Shown: positions 33,105 through 45,362, counted from the stretch's first letter. The stretch: 64,000 bases of DNA from Isoetes taiwanensis (GCA_021234155.1 JAJEKV010000033.1:4950635-5014634), one strand, 5' to 3'. Numbers and translations: made by a program. Notes: generated by a model not told the origin, from the sequence alone.

Positions 33105-34121
33105 ATCACCCTTGTCTTTGCTCCATGGTTTTCTGTATAAATACACATGAGAACCATCAACTGCTCCAAAGATATTAGGTATACCTGTAGCATCTTCAAA
33201 TTCTTTGTTTATATCTAACAATCTTTGGCCTGTTGGTAAGGCAATGAATCTCTTGTAAAGCATGGTCTTAGAAGCCAAGGCTAGAGTTATTTTCTTTGTG
33301 TATTTCTGTACAGTAGCTTTACCAACATAAAATCTTTGACCTACATGTAAAGGCTTCTCATCATGTGCTAGAAAATATAAAACCATAGCCACTGCTTTTC
33401 TGGGATCAACAGGGGCTCTTACCTTGATTCCTGGTCTGATTAGGTAAGGGACAATGAGCCCAACCAGGGTCTTGAATGCACCCCTCTTCATCCGATAGAA
33501 CTCGTGCCACATATCATCCTCAAATGAGGGAAGACAGTTCCAAGCATGATTGTCAATGTTGTCCCATTGTGTTATTTGCCTTGGACAAACCCAAAATCTC
33601 CTTGGAGGCCTCTTTAGTCTCAAAGAAGCTGCCAGCAGCAAAGTGGAAGATGCACATATAGTTTATATTGTCTTCTACATCTCCATCCTGTTCTAAGAAA
33701 TCCATCGGGTCTCTTTGTTCGATTTCTTGTATCAAATGAAGACAATAGGTTTGGAATGCTAATCCAAGGAGAATGGCCCTCAGAAGCATGGCAATCATGC
33801 CGAGGATTACCAGATCCATCAAAGTATTGCAGCTGAGGCTGAAAATATTAGATTCTAAGGTCGAGAATGAGAAAAAATGAGGCCTGTGTTCAAAATATGG
33901 GATTCTTGAAGCTAAAAAACAGAAATGTGGGATCAAAAAGCATAAACTGGAATGTGGGATAATTGAAGTCAATTGCCACCAAGGTAGAGGCGCTTGAAGA
34001 AATTCGGTGGAGCGGGTTGAAAATCCGGTCAAAGGGGGCTAACAGGCGGATTAGGGAACGAGAGACATTTGTCTCGTTCATCTCTCAACGAATATGGTAT
34101 AAAAAATCAATAGTGCATGTC

Positions 34122-34155
34122 GGAGAGAGAGAGAGAGAGAGAGAGATTAAAATAG

Positions 34156-34230
<75 letters not shown>
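34122..34230. repeat. (GA)n microsatellite
   Basis: Two pure GA runs (about 25 and 73 bases) split by a short interruption at 34147-34157. It directly abuts the 3' end of LINE-A. Confidence 0.97.
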
Positions 34231-34232
<2 letters not shown>

Positions 34233-34249
34233 ATATTACGTCCATGGGA

Positions 34250-37200
34250 GGCCTAATAGGCCTATTAGACGACAGCTTTAAACATTTGCATAAAAAAGTA
34301 GATGAGTCTCTGCGTCCTCATCTAGCTCATCACTCTCACTCATGTTCCCATAAGTTGTTTAGTTTTTTAATACAACTCTCTAAACTGTAAAAGTTCTATC
34401 AAATAAGCTCCAATTAAACTCCCTTCTAATGTTTGGAGATTTTCAGCACGTATACCAAACTTATCTCATACACCTGTGTAGGCAACACAAGATAACAAGG
34501 CATGTTCCTCGTCTTCGACTTTGTCTTCCCCACATACTGGCAGTATCTTTCTGTTCTAGGCACCACGTGACCCCACCTTCTGTTTCCACTTCGGATAGTG
34601 TGAACTAAAGGCGGTTCTGGCGATATTATGTTTTTTTTTGTATAGAAATAATCTCTCTCGGTAGCTTTGCCTTCTCCAAATTAGGATTCATTATTTGCTT
34701 GTAAAGGATCATCTTGGTTTTCGGCTGAAGCCAGAGTTTCTTCTGAATTTTCTCAAATACCCAGTGTCTTAGATCCACCTGTACCAAAACTGCCTCCTTA
34801 TGCTGAATATCCCATTTTGCAAACCAGTTTTCTACATCCTTAAACCATCCCTTGTCCCTGCTGGATTGCATAGCCATTTGAGGAACTCTTGATGGTTCCA
34901 TTTGTAGCAATTTCTAAAGATATCTGATACACCTTAAGATAGCTTCACCCTCTAATGGCATGGTCCCACTTTCTGCCAACATCATGGGATATGGACTTTG
35001 GGCTTTTACCCCTAACTCTAATCTCAAGAATTTCTTCAGGACTTGCTCTACATCATCCCAAAGACCTTGGGGCAAACTTGGTCCCCAAATTTCACATCCA
35101 TATAAAACCACACTTTGTACTAGTGAATTAAAAAGTCTTATTTTAAGATGCCAGGACCACAGGAATGCTTTCCTACACATACTCTGCATAGCATACAGGG
35201 CCTTATGCCCGCCATCAATCCTCTGATTAACACAAGCGTTCCATCTATGATTTCTGTGGAATATCAGTCCTAAATATTTATAGGAGTCACATGGGCTTAC
35301 CTTAAAATACTATCTATCTATCTTATTTCCCTGATATGTGAAGGATGCTTGCTCAATAGCTCCGACCGTCATAGTATTCGTCTTTTCCAAGTTTACTTGC
35401 ATCCCTGTGTCATCACAAAATCTCGCCAATCCATTCAAGTGTCTCTGCATATGCTCCTTAGAGCGTGAAAAAATCACGACATCGTCAGCATACATCAAAA
35501 GCAAAAGCACATATCCATGGATTTCAACACCGCCTGGACAATTCTCCTGCAACACTTCCTCGACTTTATCAATAAACAACCCAAATAGTGTGGGGGACAT
35601 AGGACATACTGTTTAACCCGATTGTGCTCTCAGTAAAATCTGGTTTTTCCAAAGAGAGAGGCCATGAGAGCTGAACCAAGATTTTCTCATAAAGAAGCCT
35701 TACCCCATCTTGCAAGTCCTTTGGGACATTTAATTGTTCCATGCGATCCCACAGTTGAGCTCGTGGAACCTTATCAAAAGCTTTTTTGAAATCAACAAAA
35801 GCTACATAAACAGGTTTTTTCGTACCTTTTACCATGTCAAAAATAACCTTGAGCACTAACAAATGGTCCAAAGTCGACCTATTAGTCAGAAAGCACGCTT
35901 TGTGATTACGCACTTTTATGGTTGGACTCAGCCCATGCAAGCGATCTTCTTTTCTAAAATGGTCGCAATGAGTTTAGAGAATATGTTGCTAACCAAAATT
36001 GTCCTATAATTATTCACTTCCAATAAAGATCCGCTCTTATGTATAGGAATCACCCTGTTTATCTGCCAATCCATCGGAATTCCTTGAGACATAGCTACTG
36101 TGAGCATTTTCGCAATGATTAGATGAATTTCTTTGCCTGCCCACTTTAGATGCTCTGCGCACAGCCCTGCCACATCCTTTGCCTTACTATTTGCCAGGTG
36201 TTGTATGCCTTCTGATATATCATCAGCCGAGATTATGAGTTCCGATCTGATCTGTGGGCCTGCCACATGTCCACAATTGTACAAACTATCTACATGATCC
36301 CACATTACGGTGGCTGAAATAGGTAGTTCTTTCCTGCGAGTTTGTTTTAGGACTGTCCAAAATGATTTGGGGTCAGCAAGAAATTTAAAACACAGATCCT
36401 CCTGATGTTTCTGGGTAAATCTTCTCTTCTTATCCCTGACTATTCTCTTGTATTGTTTTTTAAAATAGTCTTTATGCTCTGTATCTGCTTTCCTCCAATG
36501 GAATTTTGCATCTCTACATTCCTTGTCAAACCATGATTTACATGGCAGTCCTTAGCCGCTGCCGGTGGCTCCAAAAACCTCATTTGCGAGAAGTTAGCGA
36601 AATTTTAGTGATTTGTTTTACTAGCTATGGCAACGTCCCCATCCATCGATACAAATTTGGAGCTTGTCTTCAACACATGATTTATATGTATCTTTCAGCC
36701 GAGGGCTTCATATGCGATTCTGTCTTCATTCTTGGTATGATCGTGCTTGATCTTGTTCTTGGTAAATCTAGCAAAGCAACGGATTATGATCGATTCAATT
36801 TGCTCTTCTCCTATTGTAAAGAGATGATCTGATCCAAAGCATCAGCAGAAATCATTACATAATCAAACTGTACTCTGGGCTCTACATGTGGTTTTAAAAG
36901 GAGTGCGGAAATCTGCTCAAACCATTACATATCAATAGGTTAGCCACCGCCACATAGGCGGAGAGCGGTTATGCGCGGATTTGGTGACTATTTTATCTGC
37001 TGAATTTCTGTTCCACCCATTAAGGCGGAGTTCTTCCTCATTCATCATTTCCAGCCATCTCGGATCATTTTCCTCTGATAGAATTGGCGCTTGCCAGTTG
37101 CTTGTGCGTCCATTAAAATCTCCTGATAGAATAACAATCCCTTTGTCTTGGAATTTCATTATATCCTGTTCTAGATCAAAAAATAGATCATCACAGGAAG

Positions 37201-37590
37201 CCTCGGTTACTGAGTATGTTTGCTTATGTCGGGGTGCAAAATAGCATATAGCCATGTAATAGAATCTCTGTGAGCCTGAGATTTCTATCCACATGTATTG
37301 GTTGTTTCTGTCTTTCTTGATACCATGTATCAGATCAGCCCAAGCATGCCTCACATAGCATGCCATGCCTCCATTCCCATTATCTCCATCTCTGAATCTC
37401 ATGTTTTTAACAGAATATATTAACTCAAATCCTTCAATTTCTGGCAGCTCATACAGGTCATGCTCTTTAGATTCTACAAAATATATCATATCATATCTAC
37501 ATCAACAAGAAGCTCACGCATCTTTGAGCGTCTTATCAATTGCCAATCTGTTGATATTCGGATGACAATTCTCGGACCTCCGTGCCTTCC
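34250..37590 (-). pseudogene. LINE-A ORF2: endonuclease and reverse transcriptase
   Basis: The APE-type endonuclease has DGDNGNGGMACYVRH and ILSGDFNGRTSNW. A linker follows with FLADPKSFWTVLKQTRRKE. RT then shows INRVIPIHKSGS, NNYRTI, FVDFKKAFDKVPR and the catalytic YADD (YVLLLLMYADDVVIFSRSK), then LEKTNTM. A C-terminal cysteine-histidine motif reads VCGEDKVEDEEHALLSC at about 34490-34540. At least four frame changes (about 36300-36930, 35930, 35600 and 35300) disable it. Confidence 0.87.
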
Positions 37591-37619
37591 TAATCGATAC
37601 AACAGCCTTGCCTTTTAGC

Positions 37620-38287
37620 CCATTTATTTGTTTTGTTATTTTGCTTTGCTTCTTTGAATTTTGCAACTTCCTGCTTCTTCTCTTCTAATTGTTCTTTAGT
37701 CAAGTCTTCATTTATCGGATGAATTTTCCTTGGCGCCAAATCTACGCTTCAATACACGGAATCTTGTATCACGGTTGGAGAATTTCACTAGGACATGGCG
37801 GGTTCCCATGCCTTTCTTCCCGACCACGGGCGCTCCGGTGATTTCTAGTTTAGAAACATGCATTTTCGTCAATAAAAATTTCTCAACTCTTGCCTTTTGT
37901 GTCCTCATTTTACGATTCCGTGATCGACTATTAGAAGATTGAGAGCTCTTTGCTTGCGATCCTGGGTTTCCACATATCCTTCAAAAGCATTTTTGAGCTG
38001 CTCTATCTCTGCCATAACCAGTTCTTCTGATGTTGCTTGCAAAACTGTGATTTCTGACTTCACCGTATCAATTTCTCCACGCATTTGCTCCATATTGGCA
38101 CGCATAGCGCTTCATTTTTCTGCCCTAAGGTGTGCGATTTCCATCATCAAATTGTCTTCTCTTCGGCGATTCTTGCGAAATTCAGTAAGCTCCTTCAGTT
38201 AACGCTAATGAAATCTCTTCCCCCGATCCCGAAGTCTCTCCCTCAGAATCGTATTCCTTCTGCTGTGTTTTCTTTTTTTTTAGCCAT
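37620..38287 (-). pseudogene. LINE-A ORF1, coiled-coil nucleic-acid-binding type
   Basis: The likely start ATG is at 38287, followed by a lysine run. A nine-base homopolymer puts the start out of frame with the rest by one base. A coiled-coil segment (MEQMRGEIDTVKSEITVLQ) follows. Next is an RRM-like segment with HVLVKFSNRDTRFRVLKRRF, and a C-terminal segment with INEDLTKEQLEEKKQE in another frame. This layout resembles L1-type ORF1 proteins rather than the zinc-knuckle gag common in flowering-plant LINEs. Confidence 0.6.
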
Positions 38288-38325
38288 GATACGATTTCAC
38301 AAGGCACTAGGCGCTAGAGAGGCGC

Positions 38326-38327
<2 letters not shown>

Positions 38328-38382
<55 letters not shown>

Positions 38383-38396
38383 AATGAAATGAAATG
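38328..38396. repeat. (GA)n followed by (ATGAA)n
   Basis: About 50 bases of GA, then three ATGAA units. This is the junction between the 5' end of LINE-A and the 3' end of LINE-B. Confidence 0.97.
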
Positions 38397-40995
38397 TTGA
38401 AATGTTGTATTTATTACGTCGTAGACCACCGGGTCTATGAGGCGATCAATGTACATATTCAGCGTTATAAAGATATCCTCTAATGCATCTTTGACAAGAA
38501 TGCATTAGACTCTTCCATCTCTCATCATGTATAACATTACAATCTTTAATACTCATTAACTGTTCTCTCTGTATCAATATTTCCTTCAAGTATTTCCCAA
38601 TGTGATGTCCAGGCATATCAAAGAATTCCAGCAAAGAGTTTGAATGGATACTGTACTTATCTCGAATCCACAGAGTATGGCGGGCACCTTCACGATGACA
38701 TGTAATTCATCTTCTACTTCTCCCATATTGCATACTTTGCAAAATCTCAATTCATGGGGAATATTACTCCAGCGTCCTACTTCAACTCCAAGCCTATGGG
38801 AGCTAAAGCGCATCCACGCTTATCATGCAATGCGGCCAAAAAACACACACCTTCCTTGAGGTATTTGGCCTCTTGGAGAGTGGGATTTATATCTTGTCTA
38901 TAGAAATGTTTTTTGTCTCCGGGACTCTCCGGCTTCTTCTAATGAGGTGCTCATGCACCCACTCTCTTAGATTGCCCTTATTCTCACATTATACCATGAA
39001 TGTCCATCCCCCACTTCCTCATCCATTCCCTAATATCAAAGTACCATCCCTTGTCTCTTGTTTCTTCTAATGCTAGCCTTGGTAAGCTATCTTACGGCAT
39101 ATCAAATAGCAGCTTAGAGATATGTAAGCGTTACGCATAGGGGCCCGACCTCTAATGGCATCATGCCACACTCTACAAGCGACATATCATATGGAGTTTG
39201 AGCTTTAGTACCCAATTACGTTCTCAAGAACTTCTTACGCACTTTCTCAACCTTTTTCCGGGGGATTCTCTGGATAATCCGGCCCCATACTTCACACCCA
39301 TAGAGCAAACTGTTTGGACCAGCTTTTCGATATAATGTGCGCCGGGGCTAAAGTCCCATATTTCTGCTTTTTCCACTTTTACGTTGCATGCTATATAGTG
39401 CTTTCAGGGCCTCCATTTACTCTATGCTCAGCGCCAGAGAGTTCGGCTATGCCCCTTGTCCACATGTATCCCTAGATACTTATATGAGGTGACAATTTCC
39501 ACGGGTTCTCCATGATAGAGGAATTTAAGATGATCTACTTTATTTGTCCCAAATACCATCATCTTAGTCTTTGACATATTTACTCTCATACTTATCATTC
39601 GACGAAATGTGCGGTAGCATCTAAATGTACGCATGCCTTCCCTGAGCGGGAAAGAAGAACAACATCATCGGCATATAAGAGCAACGAGAACCATGCATCT
39701 AAACAATGGGGTCCCCTCCCCAGCCATATTAGGACATCCAACTGCGGTTGGTCTATGAATAGGCCAAATAGTGTGTAGGCGACAATGGGCACCCTTGCTT
39801 CCTCCAATATTACTTTCTACCACATCTGCGCATTGCTCAATGTAGGGGATGATAGCTGTACCAAAACTTTATCATAAAGTATCTTCTTTGCATGTCTAAG
39901 CTCAATTGGCACCCCTAGGGCCTCCATTCTCTCCCATAAATTACTATGAGATACCGTGTCAAATGCCTTAGCATAATCAACAAAAAGAGCATAAAGGGGT
40001 TTTTCTTACCCTTAACCGAATCAACCATAGCTTCATAAAGTAACCAAATGATCATTTGTAGATCTTTTTGGTCTAAAGCCACACTGTCGATGGCTCTAAC
40101 ATTATGTTTTCAGCCAGTGCTCAATTTACAATTCAGCATAGCGACAAATAATTTGGCATATAAACTACTAACGAGAATCATTGGTAATTTCGGGATCATT
40201 CTCATCTCGGCTTTATGTAAGGGGATAACTCGGTTCCAATTTGCCAAGTGCGAGGAAACCCTTTCGCCAAAACATTGTTAAATAATGACAACAATGCAAC
40301 ATGTATTGAGTTACGCCCATTTGAACATTTCAGCTACCGGCCCAATTGAATCGGCCGCTTTCCGTTGGCAAGATGACTTAACCCTTCTTCTAAGTCTTCC
40401 AAATCAAAGCACCAACCTACATCACGTAAGTCAATATTACCGACATTGGCTGCGGCATGTGATCTGACTACCACGCACTTGGCTTACTAAAGCCATGGTT
40501 TCAGTGGGTCTCTGCTTCATCTTAGGCTTAAAGCTCATTCGAATTTTTGGGATGCGCTATAGTGTCGCGGATCAGCTCCTGCTTTGTCTACGATACACAT
40601 ACTTTTTTCTTTTTGATTTCGTGAGTGCAAAATATTCTTTCTTTAATCTCTGTCTATCTTCCCCCCTTGCACCTTAAATGCCTCTCTTTTTGCTCTACAA
40701 GGCGCATCAAACCAACTATTGCATGGCAACCCCTTCATCTTTTCTGCGTGAGACAAAACAATCGGTGGCAACATCTAGAACTAACTCTGCAATCTTGTCA
40801 CTTAATTTATCGATTGTCATTTGGGCCAATTTGTTGTGGAGGCTCTTGCCTCACATACGCTTTCCACTTTATGATATTTCATCATTGTCGAGGCTTAGAG
40901 ACACAAGCGTGCACGGTGGCATGTGTAATTCTTGGTGCTTAACACAATTTGTTATCGGTGTATGATCGAGATCTTTTCCATCTCTTCCCCATAGA
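38397..40995 (-). mobile_element. LINE-B, degraded
   Basis: The minus-strand pieces match LINE-A in order: an RT fragment with LLLYADDVVLLSRSG (about 39640-39700), TKMMVFGTNKVDH and YKYLGIHVDKG (39440-39580), and a C-terminal motif FCKVCNMGEVEDELHVIVK (38690-38760). A FVDYAKAFD-like segment lies near 39960-40000. Frames are broken very often. The 3' end starts TTTATTACGTCGTAGACC next to the microsatellite. The 5' limit near 40995 is approximate. Confidence 0.75.
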
Positions 40996-41038
40996 GAGAG
41001 AGGGGGCGGGGGAGAAATGAAATGAAATGAAATGAAAT
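40996..41038. repeat. (GA)n and (GAAAT)n junction
   Basis: A short GA run and then five GAAAT units, at the 3' end of LINE-C and next to the 5' side of LINE-B. Confidence 0.92.
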
Positions 41039-42724
41039 GTTTATTAATCGTCTGTGGGGAGACCATCGGGTCTAGAAGGCGTTCAAAATCATAATTTGCA
41101 TCGTAAAATTAGTCCATCTAGAATGTCCTCACGGTAGGAACATACTAGCTCTCTCCTCTGCATAATTTTCATCTATTGTTGTCATCAACTTCAATTTCTG
41201 AATACTCATCTCTCTTATCTTTAATATCGCGAGAAATTTTCCAACTAAAGCTGCGGGAAGCTCAAAAAGCGTATCAAATCCCCAACCAAAATACCATGCT
41301 TCGTCTACAACACTTTCGTAAAAGCTGGGACAATCTGGGGATTACATGCTCCTCATCTTCAATTGCATTTGTTCCGCAAACTTTACACAACCTCGACTCA
41401 TGAGGGACATTACTAGCCAACTTCAACTCCAAGATGGTGGGGCTGAGCCTCATTCTACTAATCACATGCCTAAGTTTCACGGAAATCCCTTCTTTGAGGT
41501 AAGAAGCTCCTTGTAGGGTAGGGTTCATTACAAACTTATAATACTCCTTCTTTGCGCCGGGAACCTCCACATTTTGTATGCGGCATGTCTCTTTATCCAT
41601 TCCCTTAGGTTCCTCCTATTCTCCCCAAGATCTCCTATGTTCATCCCCATTTTTTTGAAGCCAAACCATGATAACGACATACCAACCTTTTTTCTGACTT
41701 TGCACATGTGCCAAATAGGGTAAGCTATCAGCTCCCTTATCATAAACCACTTTGCAAAGATAAACAAGCAACTTGTGAAGTGCTTCTAGCTCTAGCGGGA
41801 GCATATCACCTCCACGAGCATCATATCATAGGGCGTTTGCATCTTAGCCCCAGTTCAGCATGAAAAGAATTTTTTGTACCTTTTCTACTTTCTTCGAGTC
41901 TAAGGAAAGTCCAGGTCCCCACTTCACAACCATACGGAACTCTGGGTACCACGGGCGTCAAACAACATCTTTCTAAAATTTTGAAACTCCACAATTCAGC
42001 TTTATGGCATTTCCTTTGCATGGAGTAAAATGCTTTCAATCCACCATTCACCCTTTGCTCAAGCTGGCGTATTCCAACTCGGGCTCTTGTCCACTACTAG
42101 ACCGAGATACTTGTAATTATCAACAATGTCTACCATATCTCCTTTATAAAAGAACTTATACTTATCAACTTTGTTTTGCACCAAATATTACAACTTTGGT
42201 TTTGGACATATTTACCACCATTCCTTTGGTGTCACAAAAGAGGATAACATATCCAAATGCTTTTGCATCCCACGGCTCGTAGAGAGCAATACTATATCAT
42301 CTGCATATAAAAGCGCGGGACTACATACCCGGACAATGCAACCCCCGCCACCAAATTGTTGGGCCCGACTCTCCAACTCATCTATAAACAAGCCAAATAA
42401 TGTTGGAAAGCGGGCAGCCTTGCTTGACACCAATAATACTCTCCACTAGGTCGAACATTGCTTTCGGATAGCGGAAAGATAGTTGCCACGAAAACCCTTT
42501 CATCACGGTATTTTAGCTGCACTTTGAAATTAGGATGGTACACCAAGATATTCCATTCTTTGCCATAAAACTCCCTTTGGACCCGTATCAAAAGCTTTTG
42601 TAAAATCAACAAAAATAGCAAACATAGGCTTTTTAGTACCTTTAAGCAGAGTCCATGATGCATCTGAGATGTGACCAAGTGATCAATGGTAGACTTATTC
42701 CTCCACGAAAGCGACTTGCCCCTA
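41039..42724 (-). mobile_element. LINE-C, 5'-truncated
   Basis: Minus-strand RT fragment with LFGLFIDELE and LLYADDIVLLSTSRG (about 42280-42400), then YGCEVGTWTF near 41940, RMRLSPTILELKLASNVPHE and the zinc-type motif RLCKVCGTNAIEDEEHVIP (41340-41400). It begins near a GA run at 42724-42737, so the endonuclease and ORF1 are missing. Confidence 0.75.
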
Positions 42725-42737
42725 GAGAGAGAGAGAT

Positions 42738-43868
42738 GCATTGGCCACATGCGGTAGAGACAAAATGAGAGATGGGAGATGGCGAGATAGGGGAGATAAA
42801 ATTTGGCTCTCCCCTTGAGAGACAATTGCCCCTAACTCTTTGTTAAGAGGCGTTCCCATTAGGCATCCTTAACATCTATGGTTAGGGCCATAGCTTGGTA
42901 GGGTTTTTTTGGCCCAAAACTCCTTGGGAAATGGAACCCCAATTCCGACCCTTGTTCAAGAATTGATGCCCCACTTCTTGCTTTGATTTGCGGACTCCTT
43001 TAACAATTCCGACCTCAGTGCATACAAGCTTGAAGATGACATTGCAAATCAAAATCAGAGTGGTTAATAAAGAGTAAGTTTTCAATAATCACAGTGCGAT
43101 CACGGTTCTTGAGATTTTTACGATATAATATGTGATGAAGATCTAATTCACATCTGATTTCTGCAGTAAGCATCCTCAAATCATGACAAAGAGCTACTCG
43201 ATCTGCCTTACCGGTGGCTACTAAGCCATTTGCCCCTAGATCGAGAAAAATTGCCTTCAAAGAGGCCTAAGAAAATGGCTGGAGCGGGTTTATTTTGTTG
43301 CAATGGAATTTCATCTCAACCTTAAGGTGCAAAGATTGCAATCCAAGGAAGAAGAGGAAGGAGTTGTCCACAAATCACGGGTGAGTCGATGCCCTCCCAA
43401 GATTCTTTGGCTCGATTATTCATGACAATCAGAATGATGCAATCCAAAGCAAGAAAAAAAGCGACCCGGTAAGATTGGTAAAACAATGCAATTGGGACAA
43501 TGCTTTCTTTGATGAAAAGAATACAAAGTTCATAACAATGGGAATATCAATGCATGCGCGCGGATCAATGGAGACACTAATACTATTTCCATTTTTTTAC
43601 GATACAAATACCAAACAATTAAAACAACACATTCAAACAATGACATTCATACATTTTATATTGTTGTTGAAGAATCAAAAGTGTTTACATATCTTTGCTC
43701 ACACAAATGTCGATTAACAACAAATAAATGAGAGTTTTGTGACCAACTTATTCAGTTAACACGTTCCAAATTTTGGAAAATCACATGCCTAATTTGATCA
43801 CCTTCTTTCTTCATTCTTTTGTTCATGACTTGGTCTCATAATAATTGTTCTCGAGGCGGATCACGGAT
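42738..43868. other. No gene confirmed; one unassigned ORF
   Basis: The minus frame 43015-43260 (81 codons; FLDLGANGLVATGKADRVAL, MLTAEIRCELDLHHILYRKN) has a balanced composition like real coding sequence, but I recognise no family. It could be an exon fragment caught in repeats. The rest shows nothing. Confidence 0.25.
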
Positions 43869-43869
43869 A

Positions 43870-44415
43870 GATTGGCAAGTATTCAAGCTCAAGTTCTGTA
43901 TGATCTGGGGAGTTCCACAACACCGTGAAGCATGGATAATTAAATTTGCTTTCTGCCAACATGAATTGGCAAAGACTTCAGAATTCTAAACTTCTCTTTC
44001 ACTATGCAAAGCTATTTTCCATACATACTCTACCTCGCAAATTCTCTTATTGAATGCGCCATAGGCACCTTTGCCATCTGGAAAGACTTTGAAGAAATCT
44101 TGACTCAAATATGTTGAATCCCAGAGCAACATTGGTGGAATTGTGTGATAACTTCCTAATATGTCATTTGCCCTTTATTAATCTTCGACACAAACATTTT
44201 ATGAATAACTTTTGGAATGAGTAACCACACACCTTGCATTAGGCACGAATGCCTCTTATGCCTCGAATAGTAATAATCACCCTTGTCCTTGCTCCATGGT
44301 CACATGAGAACCATCAAGCTGCTCCAAAAGATATTAGGTATACGTGGCATCTTCAAATTCTTTGTTTATATCTAACAATCTTTGTCACGTTGGTAAGCCA
44401 ATAAACCTCTTGTAG
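43870..44415 (-). pseudogene. PIF/Harbinger transposase fragment without the 1.4-kb insert
   Basis: From 44415 down it matches the N-terminal half at 33115-33250, then crosses the site where the other copy has its insert and continues as GDYYYSRHKRHS and on. A deletion follows. A C-terminal piece then appears with LLWDSTYL, FPDGKGAYGAFNKRI (about 44050-44130) and VEYVWKIAL, which fits the third catalytic region of the family. Frames are broken. It is cut at 44415 by the CACTA end. Confidence 0.72.
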
Positions 44416-44760
44416 CACTACAAGAGAATACCGCTAGACATCGGGGAAAATGGTCAGGCGGTCAAAGGTGGGTTTTAAAGCATAGTGGCGATTTGTAATG
44501 ATGAGTGGGCTGGCGGTATAACTGGCGAATCTTGTCGATGCATATCCTACCAGTAGCACGATGCAAAATTTTCGACTATTAGTCCGGACGAAAACTCGGC
44601 GAAACGGCGGCGATTGGTGCGACTAAAGATGCAACGAAGCAAAGCCCGACTAGTATCCGGGCGTGAGCGTCGGCGAATATCTTGACTATTAATCGACTAT
44701 TTAATGTCCGGACAAATAGTCGGCATATTAAATCAGTAATAATCAATTTATTAAATCATA
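44416..44760 (+). mobile_element. CACTA (En/Spm-type) transposon terminus
   Basis: CACTACAAGAGAATACCGC starts exactly where the Harbinger homology stops. CACTACAAGA is the standard CACTA-superfamily TIR start in plants. Behind it lie repeated subterminal motifs, CGACTATTAGTCCGGAC and variants, in both orientations at about 44573, 44650, 44683 and 44705. The opposite end (TCTTGTAGTG) is not in the window, so the element is truncated or the right end is lost. The 3-bp flank is TAG. Confidence 0.75.
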
Positions 44761-44935
44761 CTTATGTTTTTCTTGAATCATTCCCTCGAATTGAAGCTTG
44801 GCTTGTATGTTTTGTTTGAATCATTAGCACTTTAATGGCATGCATGAAACACAATAACTTTTCGATCAAAGGAACTAATGAGAAGCACAAAACATCACAC
44901 ATTTTCCCTTTTGACAAAAATCTGGCATAAGTTAT

Positions 44936-45362
44936 GGGAATTAGCAATAAGCAAAGGGGTAAGTTATTGGTTATTAAATCTACTAGACATTGCACTTCAA
45001 ACAAAATTCCATCACATTTTTCCCTTTTGAGGCCTTTACACTAAGTCCTTAAAATTACATCTAGACTTCGATTTTTACCAATTGGAAATAATTCAAAGTG
45101 CATTAGAGTCGCGTTTAGACATGGCACCTCAACAAAGTGCACTTCAAACAAAAACGTAACTAAATGGGAATTAGCAATAAGCAAGGGGTAAGTTATTGGT
45201 TATTAAATCTACTAGACATTGCACTTCAAACAAAGTACGGACTAAGTTCTTAGTAAGTACATCACTTTCGATTTTTACCAATTGAAATAATTCAAAGTGC
45301 ATTCGGGAGTCGCGTTAGACATGGCACCAACAAAGTGCACTTCAAACAAAAATAGAAGGACG
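44936..45362 (+). repeat. Two-copy tandem repeat, about 234 bp
   Basis: GGGAATTAGCAATAAGCAA and the following sequence, through GACATTGCACTTCAAAC, GATTTTTACCAATTG, ATTCAAAGTGCATT and CAAAGTGCACTTCAAAC, is repeated once with indels. Confidence 0.85.

Larger units (their letters stand above)
31517..34030 (-). pseudogene. PIF/Harbinger DDE transposase, interrupted
   Basis: The N-terminal half lies at 33109 to about 34030: MWHEFYRMKRGAFKTLVGLI, PVDPRKAVAMVLYFLA, GQRFYVGKATVQKYTKKI and the first catalytic block GIPNIFGAVDGSHVYLYRK. The frame changes near 33640. The coding sequence stops at SKDKGD, is broken by 1405 bp, and resumes at 31699 with YYSRHKR-type residues, MQGVVTHSRLFINVCVNMTG and the second Asp in GSVHDANQFKKS. 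It is then cut at about 31517 by the repeat unit with the 57-bp array. The third catalytic residue is missing. Confidence 0.82.
34231..38327 (-). mobile_element. LINE-A, nearly full-length
   Basis: A non-LTR retrotransposon on the minus strand, about 4.1 kb, with ORF1, an ORF2 carrying endonuclease, RT and a C-terminal zinc motif, and (GA)n tracts at both edges. It is the most complete of three head-to-tail LINEs. Frames are broken in a few places, so it is not active as read. Confidence 0.85.

Noticed and set aside
33963-34256. Long Arg-Glu repeat ORF
   Set aside because: It is only the translation of the (GA)n microsatellite. The same holds for the frame at 38085-38387.
36506-36832. Plus-strand ORF between LINE-A domains
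   Set aside because: The minus strand here encodes the LINE ORF2 linker (FLADPKSFWTVLKQTRRKE), so the plus frame is a shadow.
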